Notes under the pieces: model-generated
Told to the model about the DNA's origin: nothing
Database searches by the model: none
The model's input: the letters and a program-made list of their open reading frames with translations, nothing else
Position numbers and translations under genes: made by a program
Assembly: GCA_902542975.1 (NCBI GenBank)
Contig: CACBWM010000007.1
Location: 1 to 60,353 of the forward strand
Direction: 5' to 3'
Source of the DNA: an uncultured Pelagibacteraceae bacterium
Lineage (GTDB): Bacteria; Pseudomonadota; Alphaproteobacteria; Pelagibacterales; Pelagibacteraceae
DNA: 60,353 nt
In this document: positions 1 through 10,498 of the stretch, piece after piece
Layout of the letters: every line of letters starts with the position of its first letter
Position numbering within the stretch: position 1 is the first letter of the stretch

Positions 1-927
1 TACTAGTTGGTAGATTATTTTTTCAACTGTGCCTTTGTATTTAACAAAACCTTCAACACCTTCTGCTACATATTTTGAAGTATCTTTTTGTTTTGATTGA
101 AAATATCTATCTGCTGATCCTTTATTCATTGCTCCAATAGATCCCATGCCTCTAAAACTTTTAAATAATTTACCACCTCTTTTAATAATTCTTCCTGGAG
201 CCTGATCTGTTCCTGCAAATAATGATCCAATCATTACCGCATCTGCTCCTGCTGCAAGTGCTTTTGCAATATCCCCAGAAAATTTGATACCTCCATCAGC
301 TATTAATGTTGTTTTACTTTTGCCCATACCTTTTTTTACATCTAAAATTGCACTTAACTGTGGAACTCCTATCCCCGCAACTAATCTTGTAGTGCATATA
401 GATCCTGGTCCAATTCCAACTTTTATAATATCTACTCCTTGCTTAATCAGAAATTTAGCTGCTTCTGCTGTAGCAATATTACCTGCACATAAAGCTGTTT
501 TAGTTGGTTTAATTTTTTTAATTTTTTTTATTATTTCAGCTACTTTTTTTGTGTGACCATGAGCTGTATCAACAACAATTAAATCGATATTTTCTTTTAA
601 AATCTTTTGAGCTCTTATGTGTTCGTTTAAACTTGCACCAACAGCTGCACCAACTAATATTTTTTTTGCTTTTACTTTTCTTATTTCTTTTATCTGATCA
701 TTTATTGATAAATTTCTATGTATAACACCTATTCCACCCTTTTTACCGATTGAAATAGCCATGTTAGACTCTGTTACAGTATCCATTGCTGAAGTTAGAA
801 GGGGTATAGAAATATTTAAGTGTTTTGATAATTTAACTTCTGTCTTTACTTCTGAAGGTAAAATTTCAGAATAATTTGGTGCTAAGGTTACATCATCGAA
901 AGTGAGCGCTTCTTTGATAGGATCCAT
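1..927 (-). CDS. guaB: IMP dehydrogenase, CBS-less, 3' end outside window
   Basis: Oxidises IMP to XMP with NAD, the committed step of GMP synthesis. I translated the minus strand from an ATG at 925-927 and obtained 309 residues before the window edge, so the C-terminus is missing. Visible IMPDH features are the N-terminal EALTFDDV, SAMDTVTE (about 46-53), the catalytic loop GPGSICTTR with Cys178, ADGGIKFSGD (about 210) and GMGSIGAM..GSADRYFQ, which separate it from GMP reductase. The usual tandem CBS (Bateman) module, about 120 residues inserted in the barrel, is absent: IRKVKAKK (about 82-89) runs straight into ILVGAAVGAS. It lies 37 bp downstream of rlmE on the same strand and is probably co-transcribed. 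Confidence 0.93.
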   Translation of the reverse strand, partial: MDPIKEALTFDDVTLAPNYSEILPSEVKTEVKLSKHLNISIPLLTSAMDTVTESNMAISIGKKGGIGVIHRNLSINDQIKEIRKVKAKKILVGAAVGASLNEHIRAQKILKENIDLIVVDTAHGHTKKVAEIIKKIKKIKPTKTALCAGNIATAEAAKFLIKQGVDIIKVGIGPGSICTTRLVAGIGVPQLSAILDVKKGMGKSKTTLIADGGIKFSGDIAKALAAGADAVMIGSLFAGTDQAPGRIIKRGGKLFKSFRGMGSIGAMNKGSADRYFQSKQKDTSKYVAEGVEGFVKYKGTVEKIIYQLV

Positions 928-964
928 GTCCTTATATAAACGATTCTTAAAAAAATGAAAGTAT

Positions 965-1576
965 CTATCTTAAATTTTTGCAGATTAAGAAACTTTCTTT
1001 AGAGTCTTTTCTACTTGCTGGAGGCTTATAGACATTAAATTTTACAAAATTTTTTTTTGAAAATGCAATTATCTCATTAAATGAAGTTCCCATAAATAAT
1101 TTTGAGACAAAATAGCCATTTGGCTTCATCATTTTTGTAGCGAAATCCAAAGCTTCTAAAACTAATTCTCCAGTTACCATAGAATCTAGGTTTTTGTTTC
1201 CCGTAGTATTGACTGCCATATCTGAAATAATTAGGTCAATTTTTCCACCAAAATAATTATTAATTTTATTTTGTTGCTCAGTATCCGTAAAATCTCCTTT
1301 TAAAATTTTTACATTCTTTATTTCTTCTATTTCTTTTAAATCTATTGCTAAATGCTTATTACATTTTAAATTACTTGATATATATTGAGACCAACTTCCA
1401 GGAGCAGCTCCAAGATCTATTACTGATATATTATTTTTTAAAAATTTAAATTTTTCGTTAATTTCCTTTAATTTATAAACGGCTCTTGATCTATATCCTT
1501 CAACTTTTGATTGTCTAACATAAATATCTCTTCTCTGCTTATTTATCCAATTTTTTGAGATTTTATTTTTTTTCAA
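965..1576 (-). CDS. rlmE: 23S rRNA 2'-O-ribose uridine methyltransferase RlmE
   Basis: FtsJ/RrmJ family SAM-dependent enzyme that methylates the 23S rRNA A-loop uridine during late 50S assembly. The 203-residue length is normal. The SAM-binding stretch VIDLGAAPGSW is at 52-62. The K-D-K-E catalytic tetrad appears intact as Lys35, Asp119, Lys159 and Glu194, at spacing like that of E. coli RrmJ. Its start overlaps the stop of the upstream glycosyltransferase-like gene by 4 bp, so the two are translationally coupled. Confidence 0.93.
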   Translation of the reverse strand: MKKNKISKNWINKQRRDIYVRQSKVEGYRSRAVYKLKEINEKFKFLKNNISVIDLGAAPGSWSQYISSNLKCNKHLAIDLKEIEEIKNVKILKGDFTDTEQQNKINNYFGGKIDLIISDMAVNTTGNKNLDSMVTGELVLEALDFATKMMKPNGYFVSKLFMGTSFNEIIAFSKKNFVKFNVYKPPASRKDSKESFLICKNLR

Positions 1577-2487
1577 TTAGTTTTGAACCTTAAAGATTTT
1601 GAGATTTTATTATTATCCAAAGTATTTAATTCTATCTCTAGATTTTTCTCGTTTCTCATATCTTTATCATTTACTTTAATACCACTAGCTAAATGTATAA
1701 TTCCAATTTTATGATTTGGTAAAAAAGGTTCCACGAAAATTTTATTCTTTTCATCAAACTTTGGAAGTAAGTTGCTAGCTAACCAGTTGCAATTATGAGG
1801 AAGAAATTCAACATCTACATTATCAATATATACACATATATTTATTGCTAGTTGCTCTGAACCAAATATTTGTCCATGACTAAGAGTAGTTTTTAAATTT
1901 TTTTGCCAAACATTCCAGCAGCTAGAGTCTTTTTCTAATGAGAAAACACCAATATTAATATGCGGAGCAAATGCTAACTTTCTTGCTTTATTAATATCAA
2001 TTTTAGATTTAATAGCATGTTTAAAATTTTGAGATTTTATAATGGCTAATTTTCCAAACAACCAATTAACGTTACTTAATATTCTATATCCAGGTGTCAT
2101 TGTCTGGGTAATGCCTAGTTTACCATTATCACAAGCCTTAAAATATAAGTCTATTGAGCTCCAATCTTGAACCCAAGCATCACAATCAATCCACAGGTAT
2201 TTTTTATAATTTGGAAAATATTTTGGAAGAAACGCTCTTGATACCTGACTTTTTAGCCATTCTTTACCTTTAACTTTAGATTGTGGAACCTCAATATCCC
2301 ATTCAGCTTTTTTGATCTCGTCTACTTTATCTTTTAGAAGAGCGGTTTGCTCCTCTGTTAAACCCGCATCAAGTATACAAATAGCAACCTTTTCACTGTA
2401 ATTGAATTGTTTAATAGAGTCTATTAATTCATTTAGCAATTCAAAGTAATTAGAATCTGCTAGAGAAATAATTACATTCTCTTTCAT
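1573..2487 (-). CDS. Putative GT-A fold glycosyltransferase (GT8-like)
   Basis: A 304-residue soluble protein with no signal peptide or TM segment. The sequence YLWIDCDAWVQDW (about 97-109) looks like the DxD metal/nucleotide-sugar motif of GT-A folds, following an N-terminal alpha/beta stretch that starts IISLADSNYFELL. A later HINIGVFSL segment and the C-terminal HLASGIK resemble parts of GT8-type proteins. The donor and acceptor cannot be deduced. It sits between pssA (1 bp overlap) and rlmE (4 bp overlap), so it is expressed with phospholipid synthesis genes. Modification of a lipid or surface glycan is possible but only inferred. Confidence 0.6.
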   Translation of the reverse strand: MKENVIISLADSNYFELLNELIDSIKQFNYSEKVAICILDAGLTEEQTALLKDKVDEIKKAEWDIEVPQSKVKGKEWLKSQVSRAFLPKYFPNYKKYLWIDCDAWVQDWSSIDLYFKACDNGKLGITQTMTPGYRILSNVNWLFGKLAIIKSQNFKHAIKSKIDINKARKLAFAPHINIGVFSLEKDSSCWNVWQKNLKTTLSHGQIFGSEQLAINICVYIDNVDVEFLPHNCNWLASNLLPKFDEKNKIFVEPFLPNHKIGIIHLASGIKVNDKDMRNEKNLEIELNTLDNNKISKSLRFKTN

Positions 2488-3284
2488 TACAAAATATCTT
2501 CGTGATGATCAACGCCATCATCTTTTTCTTTATTTTGTTTTTTTAAAAATAAGTAATGAATTGAACTTGCTGGAATCATTAATAAATAAATAATTCCTGA
2601 AATTATAATTGTATTAAATGTATATATTAGCAACAAACCAAAATATAAAATTATTCCAAATAAAAGAAATATTGAAGTACTTCTTGGGACAACAATTCTT
2701 TTAAAAGAATATGTAGGAATTTTACTTATCAAAAGTACAGAAATAACAATGAATAAAGATGGAACAATTATATTTTTATTAATAGTTATAAACTGAACTT
2801 CACTAAAACTATAAATTAATGGCATTAATACTAATACTCCACCTGCTGGTGATGGAATACCTTCAAAAAAATTGTCTCTCCATGAAGGTTCCCCTCCTGT
2901 TGAAACGTTAAATCTTGCAAGTCTTAAGGCAACGCAAACCACATATATTAAAGATATTAACCAACCAAATCTGCCAATATTATCTAGCGCCCAGAAATAC
3001 ATTATGAATGCTGGCGCTACTCCAAAACTAATTACATCCGTTAATGAGTCTAATTCTTTTCCAACTTTTGATGTGGCTTTAATTAATCTTGCAATTCTTC
3101 CATCTAAACCATCTATAATTGCAGCAATTAAAACTGCAATAACTGATAATTCAAATCTTCCATCAAATGCAAACTTAATTGAAGTCAAACCAATACACAC
3201 ACCAACTAGCGTCATAATATTCGGCAAAATAACTCTTGAATTTTTATTTGATACTAATCTTATATTCTTTTTTGGATTTTCCAT
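2487..3284 (-). CDS. pssA: CDP-diacylglycerol-serine O-phosphatidyltransferase
   Basis: Integral membrane enzyme joining serine to CDP-diacylglycerol to give phosphatidylserine, the precursor of phosphatidylethanolamine. The full CDP-alcohol phosphotransferase signature DxxDGxxAR-x8-Gx3Dx3D is present at 58-83 (Asp58, Asp61, Asp79, Asp83). Several hydrophobic segments follow, as in type II PssA. The length of 265 residues is usual. It begins one base after the psd stop codon, so synthase and decarboxylase form one operon. Confidence 0.94.
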   Translation of the reverse strand: MENPKKNIRLVSNKNSRVILPNIMTLVGVCIGLTSIKFAFDGRFELSVIAVLIAAIIDGLDGRIARLIKATSKVGKELDSLTDVISFGVAPAFIMYFWALDNIGRFGWLISLIYVVCVALRLARFNVSTGGEPSWRDNFFEGIPSPAGGVLVLMPLIYSFSEVQFITINKNIIVPSLFIVISVLLISKIPTYSFKRIVVPRSTSIFLLFGIILYFGLLLIYTFNTIIISGIIYLLMIPASSIHYLFLKKQNKEKDDGVDHHEDIL

Positions 3285-3932
3285 TTATCTTTTTGCTATC
3301 AATGTTTCTCCAGCAACTGCTCTTTGATTAACTTTTACGAGTGGTTCATAGTTTTCAAAATATAAATCTGCTCTACTTCCAAATCTAATCATTCCAATTC
3401 TAGATCCTTGATCAACATTTTCTTCAACTGAGGTATCAGTTACTATTCTACGTGCAACCAGTCCTGCTATTTGAACTACAATTATATCTTCTCCGTGAGA
3501 ATTTTTAATTTTATAATAATTTCTTTCATTATCCTCACTTGCTTTATCAAGAGATGCATTGATAAATTTTCCAGGTTTGTATAAAATTTCTTCAATTTTT
3601 CCTGAACATGGAGATCTATTCACATGACAGTCAAATACATTCATAAATATACTTACTTTCTTAAATTTTTTATTTTCAAGTCCCAATTCTTTTGGTCCGT
3701 TTGTATCTAAAACTTGTAAGACCAATCCGTCAGCAGGACTTGTTAAATAGTTCTCATCATTTATTGGAATTCTCTCTGGATCTCTAAAAAAATAATAACA
3801 CCAAATACTTAAAACCAAACCTATGAAACCTAAAAAACCATGAATGAAATATAGGATGATCGTTGCTACTACGAAAATTACTATAAATTTATAGCCTTCG
3901 TTATGAATCTTTGGAAAAATTTTGTCTATCAT
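3285..3932 (-). CDS. psd: Phosphatidylserine decarboxylase proenzyme (short type)
   Basis: Pyruvoyl enzyme that decarboxylates phosphatidylserine to phosphatidylethanolamine. The 215-residue form with an N-terminal hydrophobic hairpin (about 16-48) is the short bacterial class. Conserved ADG (Asp68) and FMNVFDCHVNRSP (His103) precede the self-cleavage site in RFGSRADLYF, where Gly185-Ser186 would split into beta and alpha chains with Ser186 becoming the pyruvoyl group. It is first in the minus operon psd-pssA-GT-rlmE-guaB and divergent from icd. Confidence 0.94.
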   Translation of the reverse strand: MIDKIFPKIHNEGYKFIVIFVVATIILYFIHGFLGFIGLVLSIWCYYFFRDPERIPINDENYLTSPADGLVLQVLDTNGPKELGLENKKFKKVSIFMNVFDCHVNRSPCSGKIEEILYKPGKFINASLDKASEDNERNYYKIKNSHGEDIIVVQIAGLVARRIVTDTSVEENVDQGSRIGMIRFGSRADLYFENYEPLVKVNQRAVAGETLIAKR

Positions 3933-4006
3933 AATCGTTCAATTGATAATTCTGGATTAATATGTATATAAAAAGTATAAATTCAATTATTAAGATACAT
4001 CAAAAA

Positions 4007-5221
4007 ATGAGCAAAATTAAGGTAAAAAATCCCATTGTCGAGCTAGACGGCGATGAAATGACAAGAGTAATTTGGGAATTCATCAAAAACAAATTAATCC
4101 TACCTTATTTAGATTTAGGCATTGAGTATTACGATCTAGGAATGAAAAGCAGGGATGATACGGATGACAAAATTACCATCGACTGTGCCAATGCAATCAA
4201 GAAAAATGGAGTAGGTATCAAATGCGCAACTATTACTCCTGACGAGGCGAGAGTTGAAGAATTTAAATTAAAGAAAATGTGGAGATCACCAAATGGAACA
4301 ATAAGAAATATTATTGGAGGAACAGTATTTAGAGAGCCAATAATTTGTAAAAACATTCCTAAACTTGTCCCATCTTGGACAGATCCATTAATTATTGGAA
4401 GGCATGCTTTTGGTGATCAATATAGAGCTACGGATTTTTTAGTTCCAGGAAAAGGTAAATTAGAAGTTAAATGGACATCAGAAGATGGAAGTGATGAAAA
4501 GAAATATGAAGTATTTAATTTCCCAGGACCAGGTATTGCTCTTTCAATGTATAATTTAGATAAATCAATAGAGGACTTTGCAAGATCATGTTTCAATTAC
4601 GGCCTAATAAAAAAGTGGCCTGTATATTTATCAACAAAGAATACCATACTAAAAAAATATGACGGTAGATTTAAAGATATATTTCAAAGTGTTTTTGAAA
4701 AAGATTTTAAATTAGAATTTAAAAAAAATAATATAACTTATGAACACAGGTTAATCGATGATATGGTAGCTTGTGCAATGAAATGGCATGGTAAATATAT
4801 CTGGGCTTGCAAAAATTATGATGGCGATGTTCAGTCTGACACTGTTGCTCAAGGTTATGGTTCTTTAGGTTTAATGACAAGTGTTTTATTAGCACCTGAT
4901 GGCAGAACAATGGAAGCAGAAGCGGCTCATGGAACTGTTACTCGACATTTTAGAATGCATCAGCAAGGTAAAGAAACATCAACCAATCCAATTGCATCTA
5001 TATTTGCTTGGACAAGAGGTTTGGCGCACAGAGGGAAGTTAGATAGCAATGATGAATTAATTAAATTTGCCAAAACACTTGAAGAAGTATGTGTTAATTC
5101 GGTTGAATCAGGATCAATGACAAAAGATTTAGCAATACTTATTGGTCCTTCAACAAAGTATTTAACAACTAACCAGTTTTTAGATGTAATTGATGGAAGT
5201 TTAAAACAAAAATTAAATTAA
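4007..5221 (+). CDS. icd: NADP-dependent isocitrate dehydrogenase, eukaryotic-type subfamily
   Basis: Converts isocitrate to 2-oxoglutarate in the TCA cycle and supplies NADPH. I chose the ATG at 4007 (404 residues) because [23 protein letters not shown] is the normal N-terminus of this subfamily. An upstream in-frame ATG at 3962 would add 15 unmatched residues. The substrate-site [19 protein letters not shown], and [17 protein letters not shown] with [16 protein letters not shown], place it with the homodimeric mitochondrial/cytosolic type and not the E. coli type. Its 3' end overlaps alaS convergently by 9 bp. Confidence 0.95.
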   Translation: MSKIKVKNPIVELDGDEMTRVIWEFIKNKLILPYLDLGIEYYDLGMKSRDDTDDKITIDCANAIKKNGVGIKCATITPDEARVEEFKLKKMWRSPNGTIRNIIGGTVFREPIICKNIPKLVPSWTDPLIIGRHAFGDQYRATDFLVPGKGKLEVKWTSEDGSDEKKYEVFNFPGPGIALSMYNLDKSIEDFARSCFNYGLIKKWPVYLSTKNTILKKYDGRFKDIFQSVFEKDFKLEFKKNNITYEHRLIDDMVACAMKWHGKYIWACKNYDGDVQSDTVAQGYGSLGLMTSVLLAPDGRTMEAEAAHGTVTRHFRMHQQGKETSTNPIASIFAWTRGLAHRGKLDSNDELIKFAKTLEEVCVNSVESGSMTKDLAILIGPSTKYLTTNQFLDVIDGSLKQKLN

Positions 5222-7876
5222 CGTTTTTATTTTTTCTAAAGCTTCATCGATTTTATTTGAATCTTGACCCCCAGCTTGTGCAAAGTCTTTACGACCTCCA
5301 CCGCCTTTTCCACCTATAATTTCAGATCCTAATTTAGCAAATTTAACTGCATCGTACTTATTTATTAAATTTTCAGTTACACCTACCGCAAGACCAACTT
5401 TCTCGTCTTTATTTGCAAATACAACTACTATTCCATCACCTAATTCTTTTTTACCTGCATCAACTAGTTTTCTTAGGTCTTTTGGAGATAGGTCTTGAAC
5501 TTTTTGTAATCTAACTTGAGTGCCATTTATATTTTCATCTTTAATTATGTTTTTTGTTTTATCAGCTAAAACTGATTGAATATTTAATTGCTCTAGTTGT
5601 TTATTGAGGTCTTTAATTAATCCTTTCGTATCTTTATTTTCTAAATTTGGTTTTCCACCTAATTTAATTATTTGAGCAGAAACATCCTTAATATTGTCTT
5701 CATCCTTTTGTGCAGAAAGGTTTGACATTTTTTCCTTATTTTTTAAGAATATTTCGAGTTGTTTGTCCCTTAAAGCCTCAACCCTTCTAACTCCAGCAGC
5801 TATTGAGGATTGGCTAATAGTTTTAAATTTTCCAATATCACCTGTATTTTTTACATGTGTTCCACCACATAATTCTGTTGAAAAATAAGAGTTATTTTCC
5901 GCTCCCATAGAAACTACTCTCACTTCTTCTCCATATTTTTCACCAAAAAAAGCTAAAGCACCTTTTTCAATGGCAGCTTTTGGTGTCATAATTCTTGTAG
6001 TTACATCAGTTTTGTTTTGTACGTATTCATTAACTAATTTATCAATAATTGTTAGCTCATCCTCTGTAATTGGTTTCATATGACTAAAATCAAATCTTAG
6101 TCTATCAGGCGCAACTAAAGATCCTTTTTGCATAACGTGTTTTCCCAATGTTCTTCTCAAAGACTCATGTAATAAATGGGTTGCAGAATGATATGCCTTA
6201 AGATTGTTACGTCTTTCAATATCTATTTTCATTTCTACAACATCTTTAATCTTAATCTCACCAGATTTTAGAATTCCATGATGTATAAACAGATCTCCAA
6301 GTTTTTTTTGAGTATCTGTAACCTCAAATACTGAATTGCCAGATACTATTGTTCCTTGATCTCCAACTTGTCCTCCTGACTCCCCATAAAAAGGGGTTTG
6401 ATTAGTAATAATTATCCCTTCCTCACCATTTGAAATATTTTGTGCTTCTTTATTATTTTTAATTATCGATAAAACCACTCCTTCTGATTGGTTAAACTCA
6501 TACCCAAGAAACTCTGTAGGTCCTATTTTATCTTTTATACCAAACCAGATTTCTTCTTCAGAGGCATCTCCAGAACCTTTCCAATTTTGTTTTGCAAGTT
6601 CTTTACTCTTTTTCATTAATTCATCGAATTTATTTTGATCAACGGTCAATGATTTATTTTTTAAAATATCTTCTGTTAAGTCTAACGGGAAACCATAAGT
6701 ATCATATAATTTAAACGCTACTTCACCTGGTAAAACTTTTTTTATTTTTGAAATTTCATCATTCAAAATTTTAATTCCCCTATCAAGTAATACTAAAAAT
6801 TTTTCTTCTTCCATTTTTAATGTTTCTTTAATTAAAGTCTCTGATCTTTCTAATTCAGGATAATTTCCTTTCATTTCATCTTTCAATGTATCAAAGATTT
6901 TATTGAAGACTGGTTCTTTAGAACCTAGCAAATGAGAATGTCTCATTCCTCTTCTCATTATTCTTCTAAGAACATAACCTCTTCCTTCATTTGAAGGTAA
7001 TACTCCTTCTGCAAGAAGAAATGAGCTAGCTCTTAAGTGATCTGCAATTACTCTAAAGCTTGATAAATTATTTTCATCTTGTTTTACTTTTGTAAATTCA
7101 GAAATCGAACTAATTAATTTTTTAAAATGATCTGTTTCGTAATTATCATGTGTGCCCTGAAGTAATGCTGCAATTCTTTCTAAACCCATTCCAGTATCTA
7201 CAGAAGGTTTTGGAAGATTAATTCTTTTATCTTTTGAAACTTGCTCAAATTGCATGAAGACTAAATTCCATATCTCAATATATCTATCTCCATCCTCATC
7301 TTTGGTTCCGGGTAAACCACCTTTTAAATGATCTCCATGATCATAAAATATCTCTGAACAAGGTCCGCAAGGCCCCGTCTCGCCCATTGACCAAAAGTTA
7401 TCTGAAGTTGCTATTCTAATAATTCTATCGTCGCTAAAACCCGCTATTTTCTTCCAAAAATTGAAGGCTTCATCATCCTCATGAAATACAGTTACATATA
7501 ATCTATCTTTATTTAATCCAAAATCTTTTGTAATTAAATTCCAAGCAAGTTCAATTCCCCTTTCCTTGAAATAATCTCCAAAAGAGAAATTTCCAAGCAT
7601 TTCAAAAAATGTATGATGTCTTGGAGTGTAGCCAACATTTTCAAGATCGTTATGTTTACCTCCTGCTCTTACACATTTTTGAGAAGTAGTTGCTCTTTGA
7701 TAATCCCTTTTTTCTAATCCGGTAAAGACATTTTTAAACTGGACCATGCCTGAATTTGCAAACATTAATGTTGGATCATTATTTGGAACCAAATTGCTAG
7801 ACTCAACTATCTTGTGATCATTTTTTTCAAAATAATCTAGAAAAGTTGATCTGATCTCGTTTAATGTTTTTGCCAT
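5213..7876 (-). CDS. alaS: Alanyl-tRNA synthetase
   Basis: Charges tRNA-Ala. At 887 residues it is full length: a class II catalytic domain with [18 protein letters not shown] (motif 1 region) and [13 protein letters not shown], an editing domain with HSATHLLH and CGGTH zinc/editing motifs, and a C-Ala domain rich in glycine ([16 protein letters not shown]). It lies downstream of recA, separated by the recA terminator, so it probably has its own promoter in the roughly 50 bp before the ATG. The 3' end overlaps icd. Confidence 0.97.
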   Translation of the reverse strand: MAKTLNEIRSTFLDYFEKNDHKIVESSNLVPNNDPTLMFANSGMVQFKNVFTGLEKRDYQRATTSQKCVRAGGKHNDLENVGYTPRHHTFFEMLGNFSFGDYFKERGIELAWNLITKDFGLNKDRLYVTVFHEDDEAFNFWKKIAGFSDDRIIRIATSDNFWSMGETGPCGPCSEIFYDHGDHLKGGLPGTKDEDGDRYIEIWNLVFMQFEQVSKDKRINLPKPSVDTGMGLERIAALLQGTHDNYETDHFKKLISSISEFTKVKQDENNLSSFRVIADHLRASSFLLAEGVLPSNEGRGYVLRRIMRRGMRHSHLLGSKEPVFNKIFDTLKDEMKGNYPELERSETLIKETLKMEEEKFLVLLDRGIKILNDEISKIKKVLPGEVAFKLYDTYGFPLDLTEDILKNKSLTVDQNKFDELMKKSKELAKQNWKGSGDASEEEIWFGIKDKIGPTEFLGYEFNQSEGVVLSIIKNNKEAQNISNGEEGIIITNQTPFYGESGGQVGDQGTIVSGNSVFEVTDTQKKLGDLFIHHGILKSGEIKIKDVVEMKIDIERRNNLKAYHSATHLLHESLRRTLGKHVMQKGSLVAPDRLRFDFSHMKPITEDELTIIDKLVNEYVQNKTDVTTRIMTPKAAIEKGALAFFGEKYGEEVRVVSMGAENNSYFSTELCGGTHVKNTGDIGKFKTISQSSIAAGVRRVEALRDKQLEIFLKNKEKMSNLSAQKDEDNIKDVSAQIIKLGGKPNLENKDTKGLIKDLNKQLEQLNIQSVLADKTKNIIKDENINGTQVRLQKVQDLSPKDLRKLVDAGKKELGDGIVVVFANKDEKVGLAVGVTENLINKYDAVKFAKLGSEIIGGKGGGGRKDFAQAGGQDSNKIDEALEKIKTLI

Positions 7877-7924
7877 ATTTTGTTAAAATACAGCTTTTTC
7901 TATTGATGTCTACACCTCTGAAGG

Positions 7925-7955
7925 GAAAAAAGGCGCCCATTCGAGCGCCTTTTTA
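7925..7955 (-). terminator. Rho-independent terminator after recA
   Basis: An inverted repeat AAAAAGGCGC / GCGCCTTTTT at 7926-7935 and 7945-7954 with a 9-base loop forms a GC-rich hairpin flanked by A and T runs. On the minus strand the hairpin is followed by a T run, about 20 bp past the recA stop. The symmetric A/T flanks would also work in the other direction. It is one of only two convincing intrinsic terminators in the window. Confidence 0.88.
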
Positions 7956-7973
7956 ATAACTAAAAGTTATCTG

Positions 7974-9098
7974 CTAATTTTTTTTAGTAGGAATTTCTTC
8001 TTCTGTTTTTTGTGCCTCTACTTTTTCCTCGCTTAGTGGATTTCCCTCAATTTTCTTTGAGATCACACCAGCCTTTTCTCTGATTGCCATTTCAATTTCA
8101 GCAGCGGCTTTAGGATTTTGTTCAAGGTAAAGTTTCGCATTCTCTCTACCTTGACCAATTTTTTCACCTTTGTAAGCGTACCAAGCTCCAGATTTCTCTA
8201 CGATATCTGCTTTGGCACCTAGGTCTATTAGTTCCCCTACTTTACTAATTCCTTTTCCATACATTAAGTCAAACTCTACAACTTTAAATGGTGGAGCAAC
8301 TTTATTTTTCACAACTTTAACTCTTGTTGTGTTACCAACGATATTATCTTTATCTTTGATTGCTCCAATTCTTCTAATGTCCATTCTAACTGATGAGTAG
8401 AATTTTAAAGAATTTCCACCTGATGTTGTTTCTGGGCTTCCAAACATAACACCAATTTTCATTCTAATTTGGTTAATGAAAATAACCATTGTATTAGTTC
8501 GTGAAATTGAGCCTGTTAATTTTCTCAATGCTTGAGACATCAACCTAGCTTGCAAACCAACATGAGTATCACCCATATCGCCTTCAATTTCAGCTCTCGG
8601 CGTTAATGCAGCTACAGAGTCCACTACAAGAACTGACATTGAGCCAGATTTAATTAATGTATCAGTAATTTCTAAAGCTTGTTCACCTGTATCTGGTTGA
8701 GAAATTAGTAACTCTTCAGTATTTACACCTAATTTCTTTGCATACACTGGGTCTAAAGCATGTTCTGCATCAACGAAACCACAAATTCCGCCTGCCTTTT
8801 GAGCTTCTGCAACTACTTGCAATGCTAAAGTAGTTTTTCCAGATGACTCTGGTCCATAAATTTCAATAATTCTTCCTTTTGGTAATCCGCCGATTCCTAA
8901 AGCAAGATCTAAGCTTAAAGATCCTGTTGAGATAGACTCAACATCCATAGCTTTTTGCTCACCAAGCTTCATTACTGAGCCTTTTCCAAAGCTATCTGTA
9001 ATTTGGCTGATTGCTGCGTCTAATGCTTTATTTTTCTCTTTGTTTTCCAATTCTTTATCTTTTGCGGTTTTCACCACTTTTAGGTTATTTTTAGTCAT
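7974..9098 (-). CDS. recA: Recombinase RecA
   Basis: ATP-dependent strand-exchange protein and SOS co-protease. At 374 residues it has Walker [10 protein letters not shown] at 82-90, Walker B-type LVVDSVAAL, loop L2 region [26 protein letters not shown] and [27 protein letters not shown]. There is an N-terminal extension of about 20 charged residues and a charged C-terminal tail. It is a single gene bounded by a terminator downstream and a possible LexA-type site upstream (9149-9163), with umuDC nearby. Confidence 0.98.
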   Translation of the reverse strand: MTKNNLKVVKTAKDKELENKEKNKALDAAISQITDSFGKGSVMKLGEQKAMDVESISTGSLSLDLALGIGGLPKGRIIEIYGPESSGKTTLALQVVAEAQKAGGICGFVDAEHALDPVYAKKLGVNTEELLISQPDTGEQALEITDTLIKSGSMSVLVVDSVAALTPRAEIEGDMGDTHVGLQARLMSQALRKLTGSISRTNTMVIFINQIRMKIGVMFGSPETTSGGNSLKFYSSVRMDIRRIGAIKDKDNIVGNTTRVKVVKNKVAPPFKVVEFDLMYGKGISKVGELIDLGAKADIVEKSGAWYAYKGEKIGQGRENAKLYLEQNPKAAAEIEMAIREKAGVISKKIEGNPLSEEKVEAQKTEEEIPTKKN

Positions 9099-9148
9099 TT
9101 TTTGCCTCTTTTTTTGCTTTTTTTAACACTCGAATCATGAAATTAAAT

Positions 9149-9163
9149 GTACACATTTTGTTC
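9149..9163. promoter_or_regulatory. Near-consensus SOS (LexA-type) box upstream of recA
   Basis: The plus strand reads GTAC-N7-GTTC, one base off the alphaproteobacterial LexA consensus GTTC-N7-GTTC. It lies about 50 bp upstream of the recA ATG. On the minus strand it falls between a possible -35 (TTGCCA) and a possible -10 (TACATT, 16 bp spacing), where a repressor would block transcription. The perfect version of the same element precedes umuD. The operator role is inferred. Confidence 0.6.
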
Positions 9164-9205
9164 TCATTGGCAATATATTTCTTAAAATAGCTTAAAATCG
9201 TTAAA

Positions 9206-10498
9206 TTACTTAAGTTTTAGGTACTCGCTATTCAATAAGCCAATGGCTTTTAGAACATTATATTGAGCGATAAGATTATTTCTCTCAGATTCTGCTAGGG
9301 AAATTTTTGCAGCCAACAACAAAGAGTTTGATTGAATAACATCTAGCGTTGTTCTTGAACCTCTTTCATACTCTGCAGCTATTCCTTCGTTAGCAATTTT
9401 TGCTGCTCTAACTTGAGATCTTACCGAATTTAAAAAACTTTTAGATGCTTCGAGATTCGACCAAGCGCTTCCAACATTTTTTTCAGTTGTTTTTACTGCA
9501 TCCTCAAATAACAAAATTTTTCTAGTTTTAAGATTTGTATTCTTGTTTATTTTTGCACGTTTACTTCCACCTGAATAAAATGGCCAGCTAATTGTTGCTT
9601 TAAGTGTATCCTTTTCTCTTTGGTCATAAGTTGAACTAAAATCCTCAGCATATGATCTTTCTAAAGATAAAGATGCGCTAGGTTTTAAGTCACTTTCAGC
9701 AATTGCAATATCCATTTCGGACTGATTTAATTCTATTTTAGCGATCATTATATCTGGGTTGTTCTCTCTTGCTAAATTGATTGCTGTACTAAGTTCACTT
9801 GGAACTCCTACAATTGCTCTGTTTGTCTTTTTTAATTCATTTGTATTTAAGAGTTTGCCAATAATATTTTCGTAATTTAATTTGTTAATCATTAATTCAC
9901 TTCTTGCCTGAGTTAGTTGGGCACTTGCTCCAGCAAGAGAAGATTCAGTTTGTGATAAATCTGCAGTTTTTATTTGTCCTCTATCCAATCTAACTTTATC
10001 ATTTTCAAGTTGTTTAATAAGTAAGTTTAAATTTTGTCTATTAATCGCAACTTTTTCTCTTGATAAAATTACGGATGTAAAGGCTTCTATGGCACTGTAA
10101 AGAACATCTTGTTCTTTTTTAAATAATCTTGCTTTTGAAAGTTCTAAACCTATTAAATTCTTTTCATAATTAAGGTCTCTTCCAAAATCTAATAAGGTTT
10201 GTTCTAATTTAATAGATGTGGTGAATGAATCAGAGTCGCTAATAGTTGCATCACCTCCACTCTGGTTGGTTAGTTTATTTGTTTCTTCAAGGCTTTTGGA
10301 ACCACTTAAACTCAAAGAAGGCATATAATCAGCTTTAGAAATATTTAGATCTTCTTCTGATGCTTTTATATTTTCTCTCTCAGCATTTAATTGTTTATTA
10401 TTGTTATAAGTTTCGTTTAATGCTTCATATAATGTGACAGCAAGCGATTGAGCTGTTAACCAAAAAAAACTAAAAATTATTATTATTATTTTTTTCAT
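9206..10498 (-). CDS. tolC: TolC-family outer membrane efflux/secretion protein
   Basis: Outer-membrane channel partner for efflux pumps or type I secretion. The 430-residue protein begins with a signal peptide (KKIIIIIFSFFWLTAQSLA), then two OEP-type repeats of long amphipathic helices (for example LYEALNETYNNNKQLNAERENIKASEED cut short here, and the mirrored second half from about residue 215). It ends shortly after the second repeat, as in compact alphaproteobacterial TolC. Its start shares one base with the stop of the glycerate kinase-like gene. No membrane-fusion protein or pump is encoded beside it, so its inner-membrane partner lies elsewhere. Confidence 0.88.
   Translation of the reverse strand: MKKIIIIIFSFFWLTAQSLAVTLYEALNETYNNNKQLNAERENIKASEEDLNISKADYMPSLSLSGSKSLEETNKLTNQSGGDATISDSDSFTTSIKLEQTLLDFGRDLNYEKNLIGLELSKARLFKKEQDVLYSAIEAFTSVILSREKVAINRQNLNLLIKQLENDKVRLDRGQIKTADLSQTESSLAGASAQLTQARSELMINKLNYENIIGKLLNTNELKKTNRAIVGVPSELSTAINLARENNPDIMIAKIELNQSEMDIAIAESDLKPSASLSLERSYAEDFSSTYDQREKDTLKATISWPFYSGGSKRAKINKNTNLKTRKILLFEDAVKTTEKNVGSAWSNLEASKSFLNSVRSQVRAAKIANEGIAAEYERGSRTTLDVIQSNSLLLAAKISLAESERNNLIAQYNVLKAIGLLNSEYLKLK

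Noticed and set aside
284..556. Open plus-strand frame of 90 residues at the left edge
   Set aside because: It is antisense to guaB, whose minus-strand translation shows clear IMPDH motifs throughout.
2872..3327. 151-residue plus-strand frame over pssA/psd
   Set aside because: A shadow of the strongly supported pssA gene; no motif, no ribosome site.
3962..4006. Longer N-terminus for isocitrate dehydrogenase
   Set aside because: The extra 15 residues have no family counterpart; [15 protein letters not shown] at 4007 is the normal start.
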